A stretch of 10,976 bases of DNA, taken from assembly GCA_013697365.1 (NCBI GenBank), contig JACCXA010000219.1, forward strand, positions 1 to 10,976. The letters run 5' to 3'. Shown here piece by piece: positions 4,924 to 10,976 of this stretch. A program made the translations under genes and the position numbers. The stretch comes from Chthoniobacterales bacterium. GTDB lineage: Bacteria > Verrucomicrobiota > Verrucomicrobiia > Chthoniobacterales > UBA10450. Position 1 is the first letter of the stretch, and each line of letters opens with the position of its first letter. Under the pieces are notes generated by a model, which was not told the DNA's origin, did no database searches, and saw only the letters and a program-made list of their open reading frames with translations.

Positions 4924-7209
4924 TCAGGGGTTTTGTCTGCGCGGAGGAGCGCCGCGACGAGGCGGCGCAGGAGCTGGCTGCGGTGCGGGTTTGGCACCGA
5001 AGAGACGTTGAAAAAAGTTAGGCCGTCGGGGCGGCGGAGCGGGCTGGAGAGCAACGGGCTGGGCGCGCGCCACCCGTTGTGCACGCGGCACAATCTTTCC
5101 CCGCGCATCCGCTTCGGGCTCGACTTCAGGCGCAGCGCCCGCCGTTGCCATCTGCACGTCGGCACCTTGCGAGTCGGCGGGATTTTCCTGATCCTCATCA
5201 GCGAGACCCAGCCCGGAGTCTTTGAACTCTACTGACTCAAGAAACTGAAATGGATCTGCTTTCTGCGCTGGTTCGAGCCAGGCGACTTGCTGCTCAAATT
5301 TTCCGGCATCCAGCGCCAGTGCGCGTTCCATGATCCGGTGCGCGATGGGGGCGGCCACGGCGCCGCCGCCTTTACCGCCCTGGACCATCACAGCGATCGC
5401 ATACCTAGGGGCGTCGAAGGGAGCGAAGCTTCCGAACCAGGCGATGGTGTCGCTTTTGCCTTGAGTCATTGCCTGCGCCGAGCCAGTCTTGCCGGCCACT
5501 TCCACACCCTCCAGGCGTGCTTTGCCGCCGGTTCCCCCCGCCTCGTTCACTACTTTCCAAAGGCCATTCCTCGCGGCTTGGATCTGTTCGGGCTTGAAGT
5601 CCACGCGCAAATCGCCATGGACCTTCGGCGCCGGTGGAACGACCGGCTGACCCATCTCGTTCAAAATCGCCGTCCCATCGGCTGCGACCACGTTTCGAAC
5701 GAGGCGCGGGAAATACGAGACACCACCATTCGCCACCGTGGCGTACACCATCGCGAGCTGAAGCGGGCTCACGAGCACATACCCTTGCCCGATCGAAACG
5801 TTGGCCGTGTATGCTGAAGTCCAGCGTTCCCGAGGGTAGTGTACCCGCATCCAATCCGGACTCGGCAGGACGCCCGGCTGCTCGCTCGTAGTCTCGATCC
5901 CGGTCGCCTCACCCAAGCCCAGAGTCTTGCCAGTCTCTTCGATCGCGTTGATACCGGCCGCGTTCCCCATCTGGTAGAAGTATGAGTTGCACGACACCTT
6001 CAGCGCCTCTGCCAATCCGATCATGCCGTGTGTGCCGCCCCTTTCCGCGATGTGGCAGCGAAAGAAGTGGTTTCCGTAGCCCACGCCGCCCCCGCAGTTA
6101 TAACGAGCGTTCGCCAAACCTTTGCGCAGCCCAGCCAGCGCGGTCACGAGCTTAAACGTTGACCCCGGAGGAAACGCACTGATCGCCCGGTTCACTAAGG
6201 GATTGGCCGTGTTCGCGCGGAGCGCTTCCCAGTCTTTCGCCTTGATGCTGGGGATGAAAGTGTTCGGGTTAAAGGAGGGCACGGACGCCATCGCGAGAAT
6301 TTCGCCGTTGTTTGGATCTACCACCACAGCCGCCCCCCGGCCCACGACGCGCAACGCCTCCTCGGTGATCGTCTGGATGCGAGCGTCGATTGTCAGCATC
6401 ACGTTGGCGCCCGATTGGGGCGGATCCTCGCGTAGGACCCCATCGATGGCGCCCTTGGCGTTACGCCGCATGTAACGCACACCCGGCTTGCCGCGCAGGT
6501 AATCATCCATCGCCTTTTCGATGTTCGATTTCCCCTCTACATCGCTCTGGTAGAAGGTGAACTTGCGCGCCTCTTCCTTGTTTGTGTCGTCCGGCGCGCC
6601 GACGTAGCCCAGCAGGTGGGAGGCAAGCGCTCCATAGACATATGAGCGCACCGGCTTGATCGCGACGTCCACGCCAGGAAGCCCGACGTCGTGCTCGGAG
6701 AATTTAGCCATCGTTTCGAAATCGATGTCCTTGATGTACGCGAACGGGACCTCGGTGTTGGTCCGGTAATGCTTTTGGAGTTTGTTCGCGTTGTAATCGC
6801 GGGCGAGGGCCAGATCATCAAGCCGGGGAACGACGCCATCGTTCACGATCTTTACGATGTCCGCCTCCTTCATGTCCTTTGGCATCCCGTTGATCGTAGC
6901 GCGATACTCCGTCACCGGTGGTTGGCCCACCCGCTGGCGATATCCCTTCACCATCTCGGGCAGGTAAAAAGCCACTTCGTAACTGGCGCGGTTTTGCACC
7001 AGCGTGATGCCATTGCGATCCCGAATCTCACCGCGAATCGATGGAATCCGGACGGTAACCTCCGAGCTGCCGCGAATCTTCGCCGTCCATTCCGCTCCTC
7101 GCGCCACTTGCACCCACCACAGCCGCATGACTACGGCTCCCAGCCCCAGGAGCATGAAGAGCGCGAGCACCTGGATCCGCAAAATCGGGCTGCGACGACG
7201 TTGATTCAT
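4924..7209 (-). CDS. mrdA: Penicillin-binding protein 2, elongation-specific transpeptidase
   Basis: PBP2 cross-links peptidoglycan during side-wall growth as part of the Rod complex with RodA, MreC and MreD. The 761-residue protein has a basic N-terminus, one membrane anchor (about 10-33), a PBP dimerisation region that begins with the RGEIRDRNG signature (59-67), and a periplasmic transpeptidase domain. Active-site motifs are all present: STFK (350-353, nucleophile Ser350), SCN (406-408) and KTGS (574-577). The family core ends near residue 640. A further 120 residues follow: an acidic stretch, then an Ala/Pro/Arg-rich tail with an isolated NFFQRLFGAK block (731-740). E. coli PBP2 is 633 residues, so the tail is extra. 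The ATG overlaps the mreD stop by ATGA. FtsI/PBP3 is the alternative, but the mre neighbourhood decides for PBP2. Confidence 0.95.
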   Translation of the reverse strand: MNQRRRSPILRIQVLALFMLLGLGAVVMRLWWVQVARGAEWTAKIRGSSEVTVRIPSIRGEIRDRNGITLVQNRASYEVAFYLPEMVKGYRQRVGQPPVTEYRATINGMPKDMKEADIVKIVNDGVVPRLDDLALARDYNANKLQKHYRTNTEVPFAYIKDIDFETMAKFSEHDVGLPGVDVAIKPVRSYVYGALASHLLGYVGAPDDTNKEEARKFTFYQSDVEGKSNIEKAMDDYLRGKPGVRYMRRNAKGAIDGVLREDPPQSGANVMLTIDARIQTITEEALRVVGRGAAVVVDPNNGEILAMASVPSFNPNTFIPSIKAKDWEALRANTANPLVNRAISAFPPGSTFKLVTALAGLRKGLANARYNCGGGVGYGNHFFRCHIAERGGTHGMIGLAEALKVSCNSYFYQMGNAAGINAIEETGKTLGLGEATGIETTSEQPGVLPSPDWMRVHYPRERWTSAYTANVSIGQGYVLVSPLQLAMVYATVANGGVSYFPRLVRNVVAADGTAILNEMGQPVVPPAPKVHGDLRVDFKPEQIQAARNGLWKVVNEAGGTGGKARLEGVEVAGKTGSAQAMTQGKSDTIAWFGSFAPFDAPRYAIAVMVQGGKGGGAVAAPIAHRIMERALALDAGKFEQQVAWLEPAQKADPFQFLESVEFKDSGLGLADEDQENPADSQGADVQMATAGAAPEVEPEADARGKIVPRAQRVARAQPVALQPAPPPRRPNFFQRLFGAKPAPQPAPAPPRRGAPPRRQNP

Positions 7210-7748
7210 CGGTAGTTGTCGCGCTCCGGCAGAAAAGGATTACCGGTTGCATTACCGATCGTGTGAAGCAGCCAGAACATGAGGGGAGCCATGATCATTG
7301 CGATCGCTCCCGGCCCGCCGATTTGCCACCAAGCCTCAGGCGTAAAGAGAAGTGAGCCGCGCCGGAAGGTGATCATCAGATATTGAGCGAGCAGGATGAG
7401 CGACGTGCAAATTCCGCTCATAATGCAATGGATCTCCCACCGCCCTCGGATAAACAAAGGCCTGAGTCCATGCATGATGGACGCTAGCACGGCGTAGATG
7501 AGTATTGACCATCCGAGCGTCATTTCAACTCGCGCTCCCACGACCTGCATGGTCAGCACATCGAGGAGGAAGCCGGCGACGAAGGCGAGCGTCAGCATCA
7601 AGGGAAACGGGAGCGCCATCGCCCCGTAGAAAACAATCAGGGGCACGATGTAGATGTGCGCATTGTACATCCACGCGAGAGGCGGAATGAAGAGCTCGAC
7701 GATCTGAGCCAGGAAGACCAGAACGACCAGGATCGCGAAGAAGATCAT
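7206..7748 (-). CDS. mreD: MreD, integral-membrane rod-shape protein
   Basis: This 180-residue protein is almost entirely hydrophobic, with about five or six membrane segments (for example IFFAILVVLVFLAQIVELF at the start and MLTLAFVAGFLLDVL near 51-65). It ends in a short charged tail (PERDNYR). Its primary sequence is weakly conserved, as is usual for MreD, so the assignment leans on topology, size and position between mreC and mrdA. It overlaps mreC (ATGA, 7745-7748) and mrdA (ATGA, 7206-7209), which implies tight translational coupling and stoichiometric production. MreD couples MreC and PBP2/RodA within the inner-membrane elongasome. Confidence 0.9.
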   Translation of the reverse strand: MIFFAILVVLVFLAQIVELFIPPLAWMYNAHIYIVPLIVFYGAMALPFPLMLTLAFVAGFLLDVLTMQVVGARVEMTLGWSILIYAVLASIMHGLRPLFIRGRWEIHCIMSGICTSLILLAQYLMITFRRGSLLFTPEAWWQIGGPGAIAMIMAPLMFWLLHTIGNATGNPFLPERDNYR

Positions 7749-8548
7749 TTCCGCCCCGTCACCACGAAGACATCTTCCAGCTTCGAGAGATCGACAGCGG
7801 GCGACACCCGGGCCTGGCCATCGAGTTCCCGAACTTTGTATTCCTTCACTGTCCCGATCAGCAGTCCGGAGGGAAAAACGCCGCCCACCCCGGAGGTATA
7901 GGCTTTCTGACCCGGCTGAAGGTTGGCCTGTTTCGAGAGAAAATTCAGATCAAGCAAAGGCGTGAGCGCACCCGCGACGCGTTCGCCCGAGACAATCCCC
8001 TGCTCGCGCGTGCCTTCCACGGTCACTGCGACCCGGCAATTTTCGTCCGAGACGAGCAGAACGACCGAGATGCTATCGCCCACGGTCGTCGTCTTGCCGA
8101 CAAGCCCTCCTTCGGTCACAACCGCCATGTCACCTTCAATCCCGTCCCGTTTGCCGCGATTAATCGTCACCGTGCGCCACCACGTGGAGGCATCCCTCGT
8201 CACGATTTCCGCCGGCACGAGCTTGAAGATCGAGCGTCCGCGATAGGCCAGAGCTCCGCGTAACCGGTTGACCTCGTGCTCTACATCGCGCAGCGCCTGG
8301 TTGGTTGCCTTTAGGGCGCGATTCTCCACCCGCAGGCTGGTGTTCTCGCGCTCCAGTTCGTCAAGCGACTTTAACCCTGTGCGGACAGATGTGATCTGCT
8401 TCTCCAGCCCCGAGCCCGTGATCAGGAAAGGTGAGATCAGCTCATAAAAACCGGCCTGCAACTTCCTCGTCCCCTCCGCTCCGAAACTTAGGAAATAACC
8501 AAGGATCGCCGCGAGAATCAGCAGCGCGACCACGCTGGATCGGCTCAT
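7745..8548 (-). CDS. mreC: MreC, periplasmic cell-shape scaffold protein
   Basis: MreC is anchored in the inner membrane and binds PBP2, linking cytoplasmic MreB filaments to wall synthesis. The 267-residue protein has a membrane helix at about 5-22, a coiled coil from about 47 to 98 (LDELERENTSLRVENRALK region) that mediates dimerisation, and the two beta domains of MreC. Recognisable blocks are RDASTWWRTVTINRG (118-132), GLVGKTTTVG (148-157) and a TSGVGGVFPSGLLIG stretch (218-232). Length is normal for the family. It starts 99 bases after mreB, in contrast to the overlapping genes downstream, and no Shine-Dalgarno precedes its ATG. A long imperfect stem fills this gap. Confidence 0.95.
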   Translation of the reverse strand: MSRSSVVALLILAAILGYFLSFGAEGTRKLQAGFYELISPFLITGSGLEKQITSVRTGLKSLDELERENTSLRVENRALKATNQALRDVEHEVNRLRGALAYRGRSIFKLVPAEIVTRDASTWWRTVTINRGKRDGIEGDMAVVTEGGLVGKTTTVGDSISVVLLVSDENCRVAVTVEGTREQGIVSGERVAGALTPLLDLNFLSKQANLQPGQKAYTSGVGGVFPSGLLIGTVKEYKVRELDGQARVSPAVDLSKLEDVFVVTGRK

Positions 8549-8563
8549 CGCGACTTTGGATGT

Positions 8564-8647
8564 CGGATCTCGGAAGGCAGAAAGAAGAAATGCCCCATTA
8601 GCCCGCTACCCCGTGCGGCACTCCGGTCTCCGCCATCCGAGAATCCG
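8564..8647 (-). other. Long imperfect stem-loop between mreB and mreC
   Basis: Bases 8564-8578 pair with 8632-8647: 5 bp (CGGAT/ATCCG), one bulged A at 8642, 6 bp (CTCGGA/TCCGAG), one A-A mismatch, then 3 bp (GGC/GCC), around a 53-base loop. The structure begins immediately after the mreB stop (8648-8650) and ends 15 bases before the mreC ATG. It has no T-tract and so is not a classic terminator. It could protect the mreB 3' end or attenuate transcription so that MreB is made in excess over MreC. The phrase CCGAGATCCGACATCC in one arm resembles short dispersed intergenic repeats. Confidence 0.55.
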
Positions 8648-9685
8648 TCACCGCCACGACCGATCGGTCGAGGCAACTTGACGTAAAAATTTAAGTTCAT
8701 TGAGGCACTTGCCCGTCCCTTCCGCCACGGCACTCAGCGGATCTTCCGCCACATGGACAGGCAAACCCGTCTCCTCGCTCAAAAGCTTGTCAAAACCACG
8801 CAACAATGCGCCACCCCCAGCCAGCACCAGACCGCGATCAACCAGGTCAGCCGACAACTCGGGCGGACAGCGCTCAAGCGTGATGCGCACAGAATCGACA
8901 ATCGTCGAGATCGGCTCGAGTAACGCTTCCCGCACTTCCTGCGAAGTGATCATCAGCGTCTTCGGCAGCCCCGCGACCAAATCCCGGCCTTTCACTTCCA
9001 CGCTCGTCTCCTTTTCACTCGGATAGGCGGAGCCGATCTTGATCTTTATCTCTTCGGCCGTGCGTTCCCCGATCATCAGGTTATAGGCCCGCTTCATGTA
9101 CTGCACGATCGCTTCATCCAGCTCGTCGCCTGCGACGCGCACGCTGCGACTAAAGACGATGCCTGACAGCGAAATGAGCGCCACTTCCGTCGTCCCGCCG
9201 CCGATGTCGATTATCATGTTCCCGGCCGGGTCCTGGACCGGGAGACCCACGCCAATGGCCGCCGCCATCGGTTCTTCGATCAAGTAAACTTCCCGTGCGC
9301 CCGCATGGGTCGCCGACTCCCGCACAGCGCGTTTCTCCACTTCCGTGATCCCGGAAGGAACCGCGATCACGACCCGCGGGCGTGCCCGGACGCGGCGGTT
9401 GTGCACTTTTGTGATGAAGTGACGCAGCATCGCTTCGGTCACTTCGAAGTCGGCAATGACGCCGTCTTTCAACGGACGCACTGCCACGATATTGGAAGGC
9501 GTGCGGCCGAGCATGCGCTTCGCTTCGTCGCCCACCGCCAGCACCTTGTTGGTGCCGGCCTGGACTGCTACAACCGACGGCTCGCGCAGGACGATGCCCT
9601 GATCTTTGACATAGACCAGCGTGTTGGCTGTGCCGAGGTCGATACCGATGTCGCTGGATAACCAGCCGAAAAGTCCGTTAAACAT
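8648..9685 (-). CDS. mreB: MreB, actin-like rod-shape protein
   Basis: MreB is an ATP-binding bacterial actin that forms membrane-bound filaments and directs side-wall synthesis. The 345-residue protein begins MFNGLFGWLSSDIGIDLG, an amphipathic membrane-binding start like that of E. coli MreB. Phosphate-1 loop DLGTANT is at 16-22, the connecting EEPMAAAIG at 137-145, phosphate-2 DIGGGTTEVA at 160-169, and the adenosine motif LVLAGGGALLRG at 286-297. Length matches the family (about 347). The frame stays open upstream to a TTG at 9739, but homology starts at the ATG at 9685, which is chosen. No Shine-Dalgarno is visible; a motif TCACACCTTTC lies 6 bases before the ATG. It is the first gene of the mreB-mreC-mreD-mrdA-rng cluster. 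Confidence 0.97.
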   Translation of the reverse strand: MFNGLFGWLSSDIGIDLGTANTLVYVKDQGIVLREPSVVAVQAGTNKVLAVGDEAKRMLGRTPSNIVAVRPLKDGVIADFEVTEAMLRHFITKVHNRRVRARPRVVIAVPSGITEVEKRAVRESATHAGAREVYLIEEPMAAAIGVGLPVQDPAGNMIIDIGGGTTEVALISLSGIVFSRSVRVAGDELDEAIVQYMKRAYNLMIGERTAEEIKIKIGSAYPSEKETSVEVKGRDLVAGLPKTLMITSQEVREALLEPISTIVDSVRITLERCPPELSADLVDRGLVLAGGGALLRGFDKLLSEETGLPVHVAEDPLSAVAEGTGKCLNELKFLRQVASTDRSWR

Positions 9686-9793
9686 GAGAATGAAAGGTGT
9701 GACACGTTTCAGTCCGCCGAGCCGCGTCTTACCTTTCAATCGAAGCAGCTTCCGTGCGCTGCCAGCGCGATGACGACCGGCCGAAACGCAGTG

Positions 9794-9822
9794 TATCTAG
9801 AAACGGACACTCCCATCGTCAA
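9794..9822 (-). promoter_or_regulatory. Candidate sigma-70-type promoter of the mre operon
   Basis: On the minus strand TTGACG (9817-9822, five of six consensus bases) is followed after exactly 17 bases by TAGATA (9794-9799, three of six). The start point would be near 9787, giving an mreB leader of about 100 bases. The -35 box and spacing are good, the -10 box is weak. The site lies in the otherwise non-coding gap between the dehydratase remnant and mreB. Confidence 0.45.
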
Positions 9823-9866
9823 GAGGAAGATAGGAGAGCGGAGGAAACTGAGGCTGAGCCGGGCGA

Positions 9867-9884
9867 TCCAGCTAGCAGGCTGGA
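9867..9884. other. Small hairpin at the end of the dehydratase remnant
   Basis: TCCAGC (9867-9872) pairs with GCTGGA (9879-9884) around a 6-base loop. It overlaps the TAG that ends the remnant reading frame (9872-9874). There is no T-tract on the minus-strand side, so it is at best a weak or vestigial terminator. Confidence 0.3.
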
Positions 9885-10600
9885 CCTGCAGTTAAAAGTA
9901 CCCCGCGAAGGCTCGGCGCGGCGGTCACTTGTTCAAAAGCTTGGGGCACCAGCGCTTCGTGAAACGGGGTGTAGTCCGGGAGAATCTTTGCGATGACCGC
10001 TTTGAGCTGGTGAGCATCCTTCACTTCATCGAGCGCGCTCATGAGCTCGGCCAGAAATGAGCTGACGTAACCGCGCTGCAGTGGCAACGAGAGCAGCCAA
10101 GCGATCTTCGGAAGCGTCGTTCCCGTGACGCTCTCTCCCAAAATGCGCACCGGACTTCCCATATCGAGCACAAAGATATCGCCGCCCTTTCCAAGCGCAG
10201 AAGTTTGCAGCATGAGCGAGACGGCCTCTGAGATCATCATGAAAAACCGTGTCACTTCGGGATCGGTCAGAGTGACGGGACCGCCCGCGGCAATCTGCCG
10301 TTCGAATGTCGGCACGACGCTACCGGACGAGCCGAGAACGTTTCCGAAACGCACCGCCATGAACCTTGTTTCGGTTTTGCGCGTCCCCGAGCGACTGCAC
10401 ATAAAGCTCTGCGAGCCGTTTCGTCGCGCCCATCACGTTGGTGGGATTGACGGCCTTGTCTGTCGAGATAAGGACGAACCGCTCCACGTTAAATTCGATC
10501 GCGAGATCCGCCAGGAGACATGGAGCTGCAGGTCCTGCTCGATCCGGAAAAGGTGCGGCTCCGACCGATCAACGGAGATCAGCGCGACCGGCCCATACGC
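9872..10600 (-). pseudogene. Remnant of a CapD/PglF-type UDP-sugar 4,6-dehydratase
   Basis: Three blocks of a polysaccharide-biosynthesis dehydratase appear in order but in different frames. Block 1 (about 10526-10600) reads YGPVALISVDRSE then LFRIEQD, the segment after the first nucleotide-binding strand; the Rossmann start is missing. Block 2 (about 10395-10517) reads LADLAIEFNVERFVLIS then TDKAVNPTNVMGATKR, the catalytic region; about 100 residues expected between blocks 1 and 2 are gone. Block 3 (9872 to about 10365) reads FMAVRFGNVLGSSGSVVP and continues to VLDMGSPVRI. It then jumps to GESVTGTT, omitting the GLRPGEK motif region, and ends with a family-like C-terminal ILPDYTP. The frame changes near 10520 and again between about 10368 and 10394, in a G-run/A-run area. 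Loss of the NAD-binding start and inner blocks makes it non-functional. Active relatives make UDP-4-keto sugars for glycans. Confidence 0.8.
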
Positions 10601-10976
10601 TTTGAGAGCCAGCCGGACATCGTCACCGGAAGCGCCGAAGCGCGCTGGATCGATGGTGATGCAGGTCAGCCAGAAGTCTCCGGTGCCGTAGGGCGCCAGC
10701 GGCATGAATTCGATCCTGGGAAGCGTGGCGAGCGCGGCGCGGTAGTTCTCAAAGTTGCGCCGTCGCTCCGCGATGCGTTCGGGGAAGGCACGGAGCTGGC
10801 CACGCCCGATGGCCGCGAGCACATTGCTCATCCGTTAATTAAAACCGAGCGCAGAGTGCTGATAATGCGCGGCCGGATCACGAGCCTTTTGTTGCAAGAA
10901 AACGTGCGCGTTCGATCAGCGGCTCGTCATTCGAAACAAGCATTTCGCCGCCGGAAGTGGTGATGATCTTGTTGCC
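10601..10976 (-). pseudogene. Remnant of a DegT/PglE-family sugar aminotransferase (partial)
   Basis: The minus strand from the window edge reads GNKIITTSGGEMLVSNDEP, the PLP-lysine segment of DegT/DnrJ/EryC1 aminotransferases (Lys codon 10968-10970), and continues to RARFLATK. The frame then breaks at a run of four A (plus strand TTTT at 10887-10890); with three A it would read on as ATKARDP. In the next frame ARDPAAHYQHSALGFN is followed by TAA at 10835-10837, where relatives have Tyr (GYNYRMSNVLAA). Beyond the stop MSNVLAAIGRGQL to CITIDPARFGASGDDVRLALKA continues the family, then passes directly into dehydratase sequence, so roughly the last 70 residues are absent. The normally invariant SGGG is SGGE. 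The window edge hides the N-terminus. Relatives transfer an amino group to UDP-4-keto sugars made by the dehydratase next door. Confidence 0.82.

Noticed and set aside
8545..8733. Small 62-codon minus-strand open frame across the mreB-mreC gap
   Set aside because: It overlaps the mreB end in another frame and reads through the stem-loop; composition is Arg/Ser/Gly-rich with no start signal.
9686..9739. 18-residue N-terminal extension of MreB from a TTG
   Set aside because: Family homology begins at the ATG at 9685 with the amphipathic MFNGLFGW start; the extension has no match to known MreB starts.
10368..10400. Programmed ribosomal frameshift in the dehydratase gene
   Set aside because: No slippery heptamer with a downstream structure was recognised, and essential blocks are missing elsewhere in the gene, so decay is simpler.
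1..10976. CRISPR arrays, insertion sequences, tRNA or rRNA genes
   Set aside because: No regularly spaced repeats, transposase motifs, terminal inverted repeats or tRNA/rRNA-like sequence were seen on reading both strands; a covariance-model scan was not possible.

Overview
The window looks like a chromosomal segment of a Gram-negative, GC-rich, rod-forming bacterium. An intact mreB-mreC-mreD-mrdA-rng cluster, an outer-membrane beta-barrel protein with a signal peptide and a terminal phenylalanine, and frequent absence of Shine-Dalgarno sequences would suit the Verrucomicrobiota (soil Chthoniobacterales type). That placement is inference; no rRNA or other marker is present.

Left part (1-2400): the last codons of an unidentified plus-strand gene, then a minus-strand thiamin pair, thiH and thiS, joined by an ATGA overlap with no thiG beside them. 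Divergent from thiH is a flavoprotein of the nitroreductase fold. Its sequence follows the iodotyrosine deiodinase subfamily closely and keeps the Glu-Tyr-Lys triad that holds the halotyrosine zwitterion. A strong bidirectional hairpin terminator follows it.

Middle part (2400-9690): a minus-strand outer-membrane protein with its own leader and a very acidic loop. To its right, transcribed leftwards, lies the cell-shape operon mreB (actin-like filament), mreC (periplasmic scaffold), mreD (membrane partner), mrdA (PBP2 transpeptidase) and rng (RNase E/G-type endonuclease). mreC/mreD and mreD/mrdA overlap by ATGA. mreB and mreC are separated by about 100 bases that fold into a long imperfect stem. 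A plausible sigma-70-type promoter precedes mreB. rodA, the usual partner of PBP2, is not in the window.

Right part (9870-10976): debris of two sugar-modification genes on the minus strand. A DegT/PglE-type aminotransferase carries a homopolymer frameshift, an in-frame TAA and a missing C-terminus. It runs directly into a CapD/PglF-type nucleotide-sugar 4,6-dehydratase that has lost several blocks and changes frame twice. Together they look like a dead UDP-amino-sugar (bacillosamine-like) locus.

No rRNA, tRNA, CRISPR array, insertion sequence or phage gene was seen. Nothing here amounts to a clearly new multi-gene system. The best leads are the bacterial halotyrosine-dehalogenase-like enzyme, the mreB-mreC intergenic stem, the decayed glycan locus and the acidic-loop outer-membrane protein.
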